In this document: in pieces, positions 1 to 5,542 of the stretch
How positions within the stretch are numbered: the first letter of the stretch is position 1
Layout: every line of letters starts with the position of its first letter
Assembly (NCBI GenBank): GCA_018224315.1
Contig: JAGTVF010000291.1
Coordinates: forward strand, 1-5,611
Direction: 5' to 3'
Origin: Desulfobacterales bacterium
Lineage (GTDB): Bacteria > Desulfobacterota > Desulfobacteria > Desulfobacterales > Desulfosalsimonadaceae
Length of the DNA stretch: 5,611 nt
The notes under the pieces: generated by a model
The model's database searches: none
Told to the model about the DNA's origin: nothing
What the model saw: only the letters and a program-made list of their open reading frames with translations
Position numbers and translations under genes: made by a program

Positions 1-1419
1 CGCGGCGCAGCCGGTGTCAAGCACCAGGATGTCGTTCTCGATCAGCCTGCGCATGAGGGTGACATGGCCGTAGTCGTGCTTGATCTTGGGGTTGTTGCAG
101 CCCACAATGCCTGCGGCTCCGCGGATTTTGCCCGCTTTGATGGCATCAAGCAAAGGCTCCGGCGTGCCCCCCAAAGCGCCCACAACCGCTTCCACGGAAA
201 ATCCGCCCACTGCATCCAGGGGTTCCACAGGGATATAGGTTTCACCGCGGTTGGCAAAGTTTTCAATGGCCGCTTTGACCACGTCATAGGCTTTTTTCTG
301 CGCATTGTCCGGGTGGAACTCCACGTGCTCCATGCCCGGAAACCGCGCCTTGTCGCTGGTGCTGATCATTTTTGTGTGATAGCAGGCCGCCACTTTGGAA
401 AGTGCGGGCATGATGCACTGATAATCCACGATCATCATTTCAATGGCACCGGTGGCAATGATGAGTTCGGTCATGAGATGGTTGCCGGCCATGGGAATGC
501 CGTGGCGCATCAAAAGCTCGTTTCCGGTGCAGCAAAGGCCGCAGAGGTTGATGCCTTTTGCACCCTTTTCTTCGGCCAGTTTTGTCATTTCCGGGTCGGA
601 GCAGGCGGCCATGACCATTTCCGATACCACCGGGTTGTGGCCGTGGACCACCACGTTGACCTGGTCGGCCTTGAGCACCCCGGCATTGACCTTTGTGGGG
701 GCGGGTTTGGGGGTGCCAAACAGAATGTCTGATACTTCCGTGGCGATCATGGAGCCGCCCCAGCCGTCAGACAGGGCGTTTCGCAGCCCGTGGAGCAAAA
801 GGCTCTGCCAGCCGTTGTCAACACCCATGTGGGTGCGGTGCATGGCCTCTGAGGTTTCCCGGTCAATGCCCCGGGGCATGATATTGAGCTTGCGCCACAA
901 CTGCTGTCTTTTTTCCGGTGCCCGGGCAGCCAGGGCTATCTCTTTTTTGCGGGTGCCGAAATCCTCCTGCATGGCATAAGCCAGTTCTCCGGCAACTTGT
1001 TCCGGCGTTTTGCCGTCTGCGGCAATGCCGTATTCCGCGGCCACGCGGTTGAGTTTTTCCGTATCGGTAATCGCGTAACCCGGTGCCTTGTTTTGGGCCA
1101 CTTCCGCCAGCACTTCCACCAGGTCCCGGCCGTGGTCCGAATGGGCTGCGGCTCCGGCGGCAATCATCCGGCAAAGGTTGCGGGCCACGATAATATCCGC
1201 ATCTGCGCCGCACACCCCCTGCTGAGGGCCTTCTCCAAACGGATCCACCCGGCAGGGGCCCATCACGCAGATCCGGCAGCTCAACCCCAGGTCGCAGAAT
1301 CCGCACTGGGGCTGCTGGGCAGCATGGCGGTCCCAGACGGTTTCCACCTGATCGGATTCCATTTTTTTGATCAAAAGCTGGCCGTCTTTGGTGATGGTAT
1401 AGCTATGATGGTGCGTCAT
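1..1419 (-). CDS. cooS: Ni-Fe carbon monoxide dehydrogenase catalytic subunit CooS (3'-truncated by window edge)
   Basis: Catalyses reversible oxidation of CO to CO2 with release of two electrons; a cytoplasmic homodimer in this family. I translated the minus strand from the ATG at 1419; the frame stays open to position 1 (473 codons), so about 150-160 C-terminal residues of a usual ~630 are missing. Visible ligands: B-cluster C48, C51, C56, C70; D-cluster C39 and C42; C-cluster H261 (in VVVHGHNP), C297 (CCTGNE), C335 (DYQC), C441 (GCNNPK) and C471 (TGC). The last C-cluster Cys and the catalytic Lys region lie beyond the edge. H93 and H96 of the His relay are present. The N-terminus has a small His run (MTHHHSY). 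A GGGAGGA ribosome site at 1433-1427 lies 7 nt before the ATG, and only 16 nt separate it from the cooF stop, so translation is probably coupled. No separate promoter is seen. Family assignment is very secure; whether it serves CO use, CO detoxification or another role cannot be told here. Confidence 0.97.
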   Translation of the reverse strand, partial: MTHHHSYTITKDGQLLIKKMESDQVETVWDRHAAQQPQCGFCDLGLSCRICVMGPCRVDPFGEGPQQGVCGADADIIVARNLCRMIAAGAAAHSDHGRDLVEVLAEVAQNKAPGYAITDTEKLNRVAAEYGIAADGKTPEQVAGELAYAMQEDFGTRKKEIALAARAPEKRQQLWRKLNIMPRGIDRETSEAMHRTHMGVDNGWQSLLLHGLRNALSDGWGGSMIATEVSDILFGTPKPAPTKVNAGVLKADQVNVVVHGHNPVVSEMVMAACSDPEMTKLAEEKGAKGINLCGLCCTGNELLMRHGIPMAGNHLMTELIIATGAIEMMIVDYQCIMPALSKVAACYHTKMISTSDKARFPGMEHVEFHPDNAQKKAYDVVKAAIENFANRGETYIPVEPLDAVGGFSVEAVVGALGGTPEPLLDAIKAGKIRGAAGIVGCNNPKIKHDYGHVTLMRRLIENDILVLDTGCAA

Positions 1420-1435
1420 TGTCCCGTCCTCCCTT

Positions 1436-2038
1436 TTATCTTGACAGGTTGATTTCTTTTTGGGCCCTTTTGATTGTGTTTAGCAGCGAAAAACCCGGGG
1501 CATTGTCGGCCGGGACAGCTTCTGCGCAGATGCTGCGGGCCACCTGGTCGGTTTTTTTCTTCATGGCCGCATCCATTTCTTCAAAAGTCAGGGCCCCGGT
1601 CTTGCAGACTTCCACGCAGGCCGGAATCAGGCCCTTGTGCTGGCGGGCAATGCAGTTGTCGCATTTCACGGCAATGGTTTTGCCTGCAGGGGCGAGAGGG
1701 TCGGCGTGATACCGGATTACCCCGTAGGGACAGGCCATGGCACACGATGCGCAGTTGATGCAAACATCCGGGTTGATGAGCACTGTGTTGGTAGTGGTCT
1801 GCCGGTAAATGGCTCCGGGAAGACAGGCCATCTGGCACGGGGCGGGATTGCAGTGCCGGCACCGGTTGGGAAACCCTTCGTTATAGAGCCCTGCGCCCAC
1901 GTGAATCCTCGGCCCGGGCCGGGGCGATTCGGAAATGGCTGAAATCAGGGTCCCGGTTTTGGAATGGGCGGCCGCGCAGGCCAGCATGCACTGCATGCAT
2001 CCCACGCAGCGTTCGGGATGAACAATGACTTCTTTCAT
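1436..2038 (-). CDS. cooF: CooF-like ferredoxin with four [4Fe-4S] clusters
   Basis: Electron-transfer partner of CooS, expected to take electrons from the CODH D/B clusters. The protein has 200 residues and 16 Cys in four groups: C11/C14/C17/C21, C60/C63/C68/C72, C93/C96/C99/C103 and C126/C129/C141/C145. This is the layout of the CooF/HycB/DmsB iron-sulfur family with four cubane clusters. The C-terminal ~50 residues are basic and helical-looking with no further Cys. No signal peptide or membrane segment is seen, so it is cytoplasmic. I chose the ATG at 2038 over one 21 nt upstream because GGGAGGA (2051-2045) lies 6 nt before it and the homologous-looking sequence (MKEVIVHPERC) begins there. 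It sits between the flavoprotein gene (76-nt gap) and cooS (16-nt gap), which supports a relay role between the two. A DmsB/HycB-like subunit of another enzyme would look similar; the neighbour decides in favour of CooF. Confidence 0.93.
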   Translation of the reverse strand: MKEVIVHPERCVGCMQCMLACAAAHSKTGTLISAISESPRPGPRIHVGAGLYNEGFPNRCRHCNPAPCQMACLPGAIYRQTTTNTVLINPDVCINCASCAMACPYGVIRYHADPLAPAGKTIAVKCDNCIARQHKGLIPACVEVCKTGALTFEEMDAAMKKKTDQVARSICAEAVPADNAPGFSLLNTIKRAQKEINLSR

Positions 2039-2044
2039 AAGCTT

Positions 2045-2051
2045 TCCTCCC
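2045..2051 (-). promoter_or_regulatory. Ribosome binding site that fixes the cooF start
   Basis: GGGAGGA on the minus strand ends 6 nt before the ATG at 2038. The alternative upstream ATG at 2059 would place this site inside the coding region and has no comparable purine run in front of it. Confidence 0.75.
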
Positions 2052-2083
2052 TGCCGCATAAAGACGGCATATCAAATCGGTGC

Positions 2084-2127
2084 GATCGGTCTGCCGGGTT
2101 GCCCGGTGATCCGGTTACCGGCCGATC
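2084..2127 (-). other. Inverted-repeat cluster at the flavoprotein-cooF junction
   Basis: An outer pair GATCGG (2084-2089) and CCGATC (2122-2127) encloses a hairpin CCGGG-TTG-CCCGG (2094-2106) and an 11-bp palindrome CCGGTTACCGG (2111-2121) that spans the stop codon of the flavoprotein gene. There is no T tract after it in the minus direction, so it is not a normal terminator. It could be an mRNA stability or processing element, or chance in GC-rich DNA. Confidence 0.35.
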
Positions 2128-3350
2128 AGCCGGCTGACGTTAAATCCCGGATCCAGCAGATGCTGTGCAGATATTTTCACGGGCGTGCGGCTCTGGATCA
2201 GCGAGGTGAGCACGCCGCCCTGCTCGATTTGGTTGATCATGACAAATCCCGCCAGGATTTGATCTTCGAACACAAGCCTGCGATAGGTGCCGCGCCTGGG
2301 GTCATGGGCGGAAAAAAACCGGCAGGTCTCGTCGGTGTCTCTGGGGCTGACCCGGCCGGCGGTCATCACGTCGGTGTCAAACATGCGCATCACGTTTCTG
2401 GAAAGGCTGCCGCGGTAGGCAAGGGCCTGGCCGGCCATGTTGAATCCCGCCACCCGGCCCTGGGCCGCGGCCTCGGGCCAGATGGCGTTGACCCACCGTT
2501 TTTGGCGGGCAATATCGATGTGCTCGGCCACATCCCCTGCGGCATATATACCGGGTGCGCTTGTGGCCATGTGATCGTCGACCAGGATGCCCGCATCCGT
2601 GTCAATGCGGTCTGCGGGCACAAACCCGTGGGCCGGAAACACCCCTTTTCCGATAATGGCCATTTCGCACGGGATTTGGCTGCCATCGGATAAATGGGCG
2701 CTCTGTACCCGGCCGTTTCCCTCAAAGGCGGTGGCTGAAATTCCCGTGCGCACGGTCAGTCCGTGGTCACAGAGCACCTGCTGGATCATCTCCCCGGCGG
2801 TTTCATCCACCTGCATGGAAAGGGGGTAGCCGGAGCGGATCAGCATGGTCACGGCAATATTGCGCTTAAGCAGGCTGTAGGCGGCCTTAAAGCCCACGAG
2901 TCCGCCGCCGAGCACCAGGGCATGGCGGGTATCGGCCAGGGCGGCGATCATGTCCTGAACCTGGGCGATATTGCGCATGAAAAAAATGCCGTCCAAGTCC
3001 ATCCCCTGGGCGTCAACAGGCCGGGGATCGGCGCCGGCGGCGATCAGCAACCGGTCATATGGGAACGTGCGGCCGTTTTGTGTGGTCACGGTGTCTGCGT
3101 TGATATCCATGGATGTCACGCGGCTGCCGAGTGCCGGCGTGATGGAAAGCCGGTCGTAAAAGTCCGGGCCCCGGATGGGCAGCCTGGAAACATCCACGGC
3201 CCCTTCCAGAAGATTGCTGATCATGGGACGGCAGTAAGGGGGGTGGGTTTCGTCTGAAATCATGGTGATTTGGCCGCGGGCATCGATTTGCCGGATGGCT
3301 TCTGCGGCGGTGACGCCGGCAACACCGTTTCCGATAATCACGTAATGCAT
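2115..3350 (-). CDS. FAD-dependent pyridine nucleotide-disulfide oxidoreductase family protein (CODH-associated NAD(P) oxidoreductase)
   Basis: A 411-residue flavoprotein. FAD-binding Rossmann motif GNGVAG lies at residues 7-12, the ATG-type loop LLIAAGADPRP at 101-111, the second NAD(P)-binding GGGLVG at 148-153, and the FAD-ribityl motif GIYAAGD at 267-273. The order and length fit the NirB/rubredoxin-reductase/NADH-oxidase branch, which lacks the redox-active CXXC disulfide; the only Cys near the flavin side is C40 in YCRP. It has no iron-sulfur motif, so it would need CooF to pass electrons. Such flavoproteins are known next to cooS and cooF in several anaerobes and are thought to couple CO oxidation to NAD(P)+ reduction; that role is inferred here from gene order. 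It is the first gene of the operon. The start at 3350 has GGAGAGG (3361-3355 region) just upstream. The residue after the second Rossmann beta strand is R172 (MLIRS), with no acidic residue. An NADH oxidase or rubredoxin reductase role is possible. Confidence 0.9.
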   Translation of the reverse strand: MHYVIIGNGVAGVTAAEAIRQIDARGQITMISDETHPPYCRPMISNLLEGAVDVSRLPIRGPDFYDRLSITPALGSRVTSMDINADTVTTQNGRTFPYDRLLIAAGADPRPVDAQGMDLDGIFFMRNIAQVQDMIAALADTRHALVLGGGLVGFKAAYSLLKRNIAVTMLIRSGYPLSMQVDETAGEMIQQVLCDHGLTVRTGISATAFEGNGRVQSAHLSDGSQIPCEMAIIGKGVFPAHGFVPADRIDTDAGILVDDHMATSAPGIYAAGDVAEHIDIARQKRWVNAIWPEAAAQGRVAGFNMAGQALAYRGSLSRNVMRMFDTDVMTAGRVSPRDTDETCRFFSAHDPRRGTYRRLVFEDQILAGFVMINQIEQGGVLTSLIQSRTPVKISAQHLLDPGFNVSRLIGR

Positions 3351-3406
3351 GGCAGCCTCTCCGGGAAAGGGGGGAAGGATAGATTTTTCATTTACCCAAT
3401 AAAATC

Positions 3407-3435
3407 ACAATAAGATAAAAGTCTTTTGATTGCAA
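3407..3435 (-). promoter_or_regulatory. Candidate sigma70-type promoter of the flavoprotein-cooF-cooS operon
   Basis: On the minus strand TTGCAA (3435-3430) and TATTGT (3412-3407) are 17 nt apart, each matching four of six consensus bases. Transcription would begin near 3400 and give a leader of about 50 nt. I see no convincing CooA, FNR or HcpR palindrome; only a half-site TTGTGA (3410-3405) overlaps the -10. Confidence 0.3.
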
Positions 3436-3461
3436 CCGGGTAAAAAATTTCACGGGCCCCC

Positions 3462-3489
3462 TTGAACAGGTTGCGGAAGTGGTTATTAT
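3462..3489 (+). promoter_or_regulatory. Candidate promoter of the Hsp20 gene
   Basis: TTGAAC (3462-3467) and TATTAT (3484-3489) are separated by 16 nt; the -10 matches five of six bases. CTTGAA at 3461-3466 also fits a sigma32 -35 core, but the C-rich sigma32 -10 is missing, and no CIRCE repeat is present. The resulting ~60-nt leader is very A-rich. Confidence 0.45.
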
Positions 3490-3543
3490 AAGGATGAAAG
3501 CAAAGGATGATTAAAAAAAACAAAGTGTTAAACAAAAAAATAA

Positions 3544-3552
3544 AAGGAGGTG
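3544..3552 (+). promoter_or_regulatory. Near-perfect ribosome binding site of hsp20
   Basis: AAGGAGGTG is fully complementary to the 16S rRNA 3' end and lies about 7 nt before the ATG at 3559. It rules out the in-frame GTG at 3550, which overlaps the site itself. The A-rich leader offers little to pair with it, so it looks constitutively open. Confidence 0.85.
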
Positions 3553-3558
3553 AAAGCT

Positions 3559-3999
3559 ATGGCACTGGTACGGTGGAATCCCTGGACCACGCTGCCCACT
3601 TTGCAGGATAGAATCAACCGGCTGTTTGAAGATGCGGTTCCGGCAGCTGAAGGCAGAGAGGAAGTCGGCCTGTTTGAATGGCGGCCCATGGTGGATACCT
3701 ATGAAAAGGATGACGCCATTGTGATCAAGGCCGAGATTCCCGGCGTGAACAAGGACGATATTTCCATTGATGTCAACAACGGCGTGCTTTCCATCAAAGG
3801 AGAGCGCAAGCATGAAGAGGATGTCAACGAGGATAACTACTACCGCAGGGAGCGGTTTTACGGCAAGTTTCAGCGCGCCTTCACGCTGCCCGACAATGCG
3901 GATCCCGACAAGATCGAAGCGGGATTCAAAGACGGCATACTTGAGGTGAAGGTGCCAAAGACCGAGCAGAGCAAGGGCAAAAAGATCGAGATCAAGTAA
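3559..3999 (+). CDS. hsp20: Hsp20 / alpha-crystallin family small heat-shock protein
   Basis: An ATP-independent holdase chaperone that forms oligomers in the cytoplasm and binds unfolding proteins. The 146-residue protein is of normal length. The N-terminal arm (MALVRWNPW, residues 1-40) is of the common bacterial type; the alpha-crystallin domain covers about 43-134, with IKAEIPGV at 56-63, GVLSIKGER at 75-83 and the signature AGFKDGILEVKVPK at 121-134. The C-terminal I-X-I anchor is I143-E144-I145. It is a single-gene unit, divergent from the CODH operon and convergent with ilvE, with its own promoter and terminator. Nothing is missing. Its place next to the CODH operon may be chance. Confidence 0.97.
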   Translation: MALVRWNPWTTLPTLQDRINRLFEDAVPAAEGREEVGLFEWRPMVDTYEKDDAIVIKAEIPGVNKDDISIDVNNGVLSIKGERKHEEDVNEDNYYRRERFYGKFQRAFTLPDNADPDKIEAGFKDGILEVKVPKTEQSKGKKIEIK

Positions 4000-4002
4000 G
4001 AA

Positions 4003-4024
4003 GGCGCAAGTGAAGAAATGCGCC
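4003..4024 (+). repeat. Small hairpin just after hsp20
   Basis: GGCGCA (4003-4008) and TGCGCC (4019-4024) pair perfectly around a 10-nt A-rich loop, 4 nt after the hsp20 stop. No T tract follows, so it may protect the mRNA 3' end rather than terminate. Confidence 0.45.
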
Positions 4025-4032
4025 GGTAAAGC

Positions 4033-4076
4033 AAAAGCGGGGAGCAGACGGTACCACGTCTGCTCCCCGCTTTTTT
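4033..4076. terminator. Strong rho-independent terminator, probably bidirectional
   Basis: An 18-bp perfect stem (4033-4050 with 4057-4074) with a 6-nt loop GTACCA is followed by TTTTTT on the plus strand, ending hsp20. On the minus strand the same stem begins 18 nt after the ilvE stop and ends in four T, so it can also stop ilvE transcription. It is the only terminator in the 92-bp gap between the convergent genes. Confidence 0.93.
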
Positions 4077-4091
4077 GTTTGCACGGGGATT

Positions 4092-5156
4092 TTAATCCAC
4101 TTTGTGAACCCAGCCCTCGGTGTCCTGTGTGCGGCCGTACTGGATGTCGGTGATGGCATCGAAAAATTTGCGGGCCCAGGAGCCCACCTTTCCATCGCCA
4201 ATGGCAAGGGTCTTGTCCTTGTATTTGATCTGGCCCACCGGCGAAATCACCGCTGCCGTGCCCGAGCCGAAGCATTCCTGAAGTTTGCCCGCCTCATGGG
4301 CCTCGACCACCTCGTCAATGGAGATGCGGCGCTGGGTGACCGGATGTCCCCATTTTTCGGCCATGGCAATCACTGAATCCCGGGTGATGCCCGATAAAAT
4401 ACTGCCCGAGAGCGCAGGTGTGATAATTTCGTCGTCAATGACAAAAAAGATGTTCATAGAGCCCACTTCTTCTACATATTTGCGCTCCACCCCGTCTAAC
4501 CACAGCACCTGGGTATATCCCTTGTGGTGGGCCTCTTCTCCGGCATACAGGCTGGCCGCGTAATTGCCGGCGGTTTTCACCTCGCCCACGCCGCCGGGCA
4601 CGGCCCGGACATATTTTTCCGTCACCCAGATTTTCACCGGGTTGAACCCTTCCTTGTAATAGGCCCCCACCGGGCTCAGGATAATGAAAAACCGGTAGGT
4701 GTAGGATGCCCGCACGCCCAGAAACGGATCCATGGCAATGATGGTGGGCCGGATGTACAAAGACGTGCCCGGCGCCGAGGGCACCCAGCGCTTTTCAATT
4801 TTGAGCAGCTCTTTTAATGCCCTGAGGGCAAGATCTTCATCAAAGGCCGGAATGCACATGCGGTGGGCCGACTGGTTAAACCGGGTGAAATTCTGTTCCG
4901 GACGAAACAGCTGGATCTCATCTTCCGGGGTTTTAAAGGCCTTTAATCCCTCGAAAATGGACTGGCCGTAGTGGAGCACCATGGTGGACGGGTCCATGGT
5001 AAAGGGTCCGTAGGGCTCGATGCGGGGGTTGTGCCAGCCGTTGTCCAAATCATAGTCCATGTTGAACATGTGGTCTGTAAACAGGGTGCCGAAAGCCAGG
5101 CTGGATTCGTCTGGCAGGTCCTTTAGGGACCGGGCTTTCTGGATGCTGATTTCCAT
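4092..5156 (-). CDS. ilvE: Branched-chain amino acid aminotransferase (class IV PLP enzyme)
   Basis: Transfers the amino group between glutamate and the 2-keto acids of valine, leucine and isoleucine, the last step of their synthesis and first of their breakdown; cytoplasmic, PLP-dependent. The 354-residue length and sequence fit the longer BCAT type II (eukaryotic-like) group rather than the ~300-residue E. coli type. Landmarks: LHYGQSIFEGLKAF (61-74), the PLP Lys K194 in GEVKTAGNYA, the class IV signature region EEVGSMNIFFV (229-239) with GSILSGITRDSV (251-262), and CFGSGTAAVISPV (295-307) near the cofactor phosphate. The CXXC redox switch of mammalian mitochondrial BCAT is absent. The start at 5156 has GGAG (5167-5164) 7 nt upstream. 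It is monocistronic, convergent with hsp20, with a TATAAT box 41 nt before the start. No leader peptide rich in Ile, Val or Leu codons is seen upstream. Confidence 0.95.
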   Translation of the reverse strand: MEISIQKARSLKDLPDESSLAFGTLFTDHMFNMDYDLDNGWHNPRIEPYGPFTMDPSTMVLHYGQSIFEGLKAFKTPEDEIQLFRPEQNFTRFNQSAHRMCIPAFDEDLALRALKELLKIEKRWVPSAPGTSLYIRPTIIAMDPFLGVRASYTYRFFIILSPVGAYYKEGFNPVKIWVTEKYVRAVPGGVGEVKTAGNYAASLYAGEEAHHKGYTQVLWLDGVERKYVEEVGSMNIFFVIDDEIITPALSGSILSGITRDSVIAMAEKWGHPVTQRRISIDEVVEAHEAGKLQECFGSGTAAVISPVGQIKYKDKTLAIGDGKVGSWARKFFDAITDIQYGRTQDTEGWVHKVD

Positions 5157-5197
5157 GGGGATACTCCGTTTTTCCGATTGGTCTCTGTGGGATAAAG

Positions 5198-5203
5198 ATT
5201 ATA
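5198..5203 (-). promoter_or_regulatory. -10 box of the ilvE promoter
   Basis: A perfect TATAAT on the minus strand would start transcription near 5191, giving a ~35-nt leader that includes the ribosome site. No good -35 box is found at 16-18 nt, so an activator may be needed or the match is fortuitous in this AT-rich patch. Confidence 0.5.
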
Positions 5204-5239
5204 TAAACCTATTGATTTTTAATAGTTTATGCATAAGCG

Positions 5240-5325
5240 GCCCTGAAGGCGTTTTTTACGTTAACGTCAAATGCCCGGATGATCAAGAAAATTGTTCCCG
5301 GCAGGGCAAAAAACGCCGGGTTTTT
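5240..5325 (+). promoter_or_regulatory. Candidate structured leader with terminator-like hairpin upstream of the small Cys-rich gene
   Basis: CCCGGC (5297-5302) and GCCGGG (5315-5320) form a stem with a 12-nt loop followed by TTTTT (5321-5325), a terminator-like element on the plus strand, although no gene precedes it. The 10-nt GGCGTTTTTT (5248-5257) is an exact reverse complement of AAAAAACGCC (5308-5317), which overlaps the terminator's loop and 3' arm, so the two pairings exclude each other. GCCCTG (5240-5245) can also pair with CAGGGC (5302-5307). A possible plus promoter is TTGGTC (5178-5183) with TATAAA (5202-5207). It may be an attenuator or riboswitch-like leader, or the end of a small RNA starting near 5213. 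I recognise no known riboswitch class. Confidence 0.35.
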
Positions 5326-5368
5326 CCCCTTGATTGCCGCCTGAAGCGGTGATAGGAATTTAATTGTG

Positions 5369-5542
5369 ATGAAAACGAGCATACAATCGAATCCTGCGCC
5401 GGCATCCCCGTATCTGGTCTGCCCCTTTAAAAAGGGCAGGCCCAAAAAGCACATTGATGTCTGCCGCAAATGCCGGAAAAACCGCAAGTGCGCCATCTAT
5501 CAGGATTATATACAGCCGGGATTGTTTCCGGGGTGGCGTTAA
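5369..5542 (+). CDS. Small basic four-cysteine protein, possible zinc-binding, function unknown
   Basis: A 57-residue protein I do not assign to a named family. Four Cys in the pattern CX13CX2CX5C (C18, C32, C35, C41) lie in a strongly basic stretch (residues 21-40 hold eleven Lys or Arg), then a Tyr/Gln-rich and Gly/Pro-rich tail ending LFPGWR. The spacing suggests one metal site, probably Zn, and the charge suggests nucleic-acid contact; both are inferences. It resembles short conserved hypotheticals that I recall loosely from Desulfobacterota. The start could also be GTG at 5366, which sits 7 nt after AGGAA (5354-5358); the ATG at 5369 is 10 nt away. The gene is divergent from ilvE and lies 40-45 nt after a terminator-like hairpin, so its expression may be conditional. 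No terminator follows it before the window edge. It could be non-coding, but Cys placement argues for a real gene. Confidence 0.68.
   Translation: MKTSIQSNPAPASPYLVCPFKKGRPKKHIDVCRKCRKNRKCAIYQDYIQPGLFPGWR

Noticed and set aside
64..732. Long open frame on the plus strand opposite cooS, with other long frames opposite cooS, the flavoprotein and ilvE
   Set aside because: These are antisense shadows caused by GC-rich codon use. The minus strand encodes clear CooS, flavoprotein and aminotransferase motifs over the same bases.
3391..3412. CooA/CRP/HcpR binding site before the flavoprotein gene
   Set aside because: Only the half-site TTGTGA is present; the other half, six bases away, matches two of six positions.
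3494..3514. Six-codon mini-ORF upstream of hsp20
   Set aside because: It begins at or before the predicted transcription start and has no ribosome site.
3490..3558. RNA thermometer (ROSE or fourU) in the hsp20 leader
   Set aside because: The leader is A-rich with almost no U or pyrimidine run able to pair with AAGGAGGTG.
4049..4060. T-box-like string GTGGTACCG on the minus strand inside the terminator
   Set aside because: It resembles the T-box core, but it lies downstream of ilvE and faces antisense into hsp20, with no specifier stem or regulated gene. It follows from the palindromic loop.
3511..4275. 254-codon open frame on the minus strand across hsp20 and the terminator
   Set aside because: It overlaps the clear Hsp20 gene, the terminator stem and the end of ilvE, and its translation has no recognisable domain.
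5227..5496. 89-codon frame on the minus strand in the ilvE upstream region
   Set aside because: It crosses the terminator-like hairpin, overlaps the Cys-rich gene in antisense, and shows no domain.
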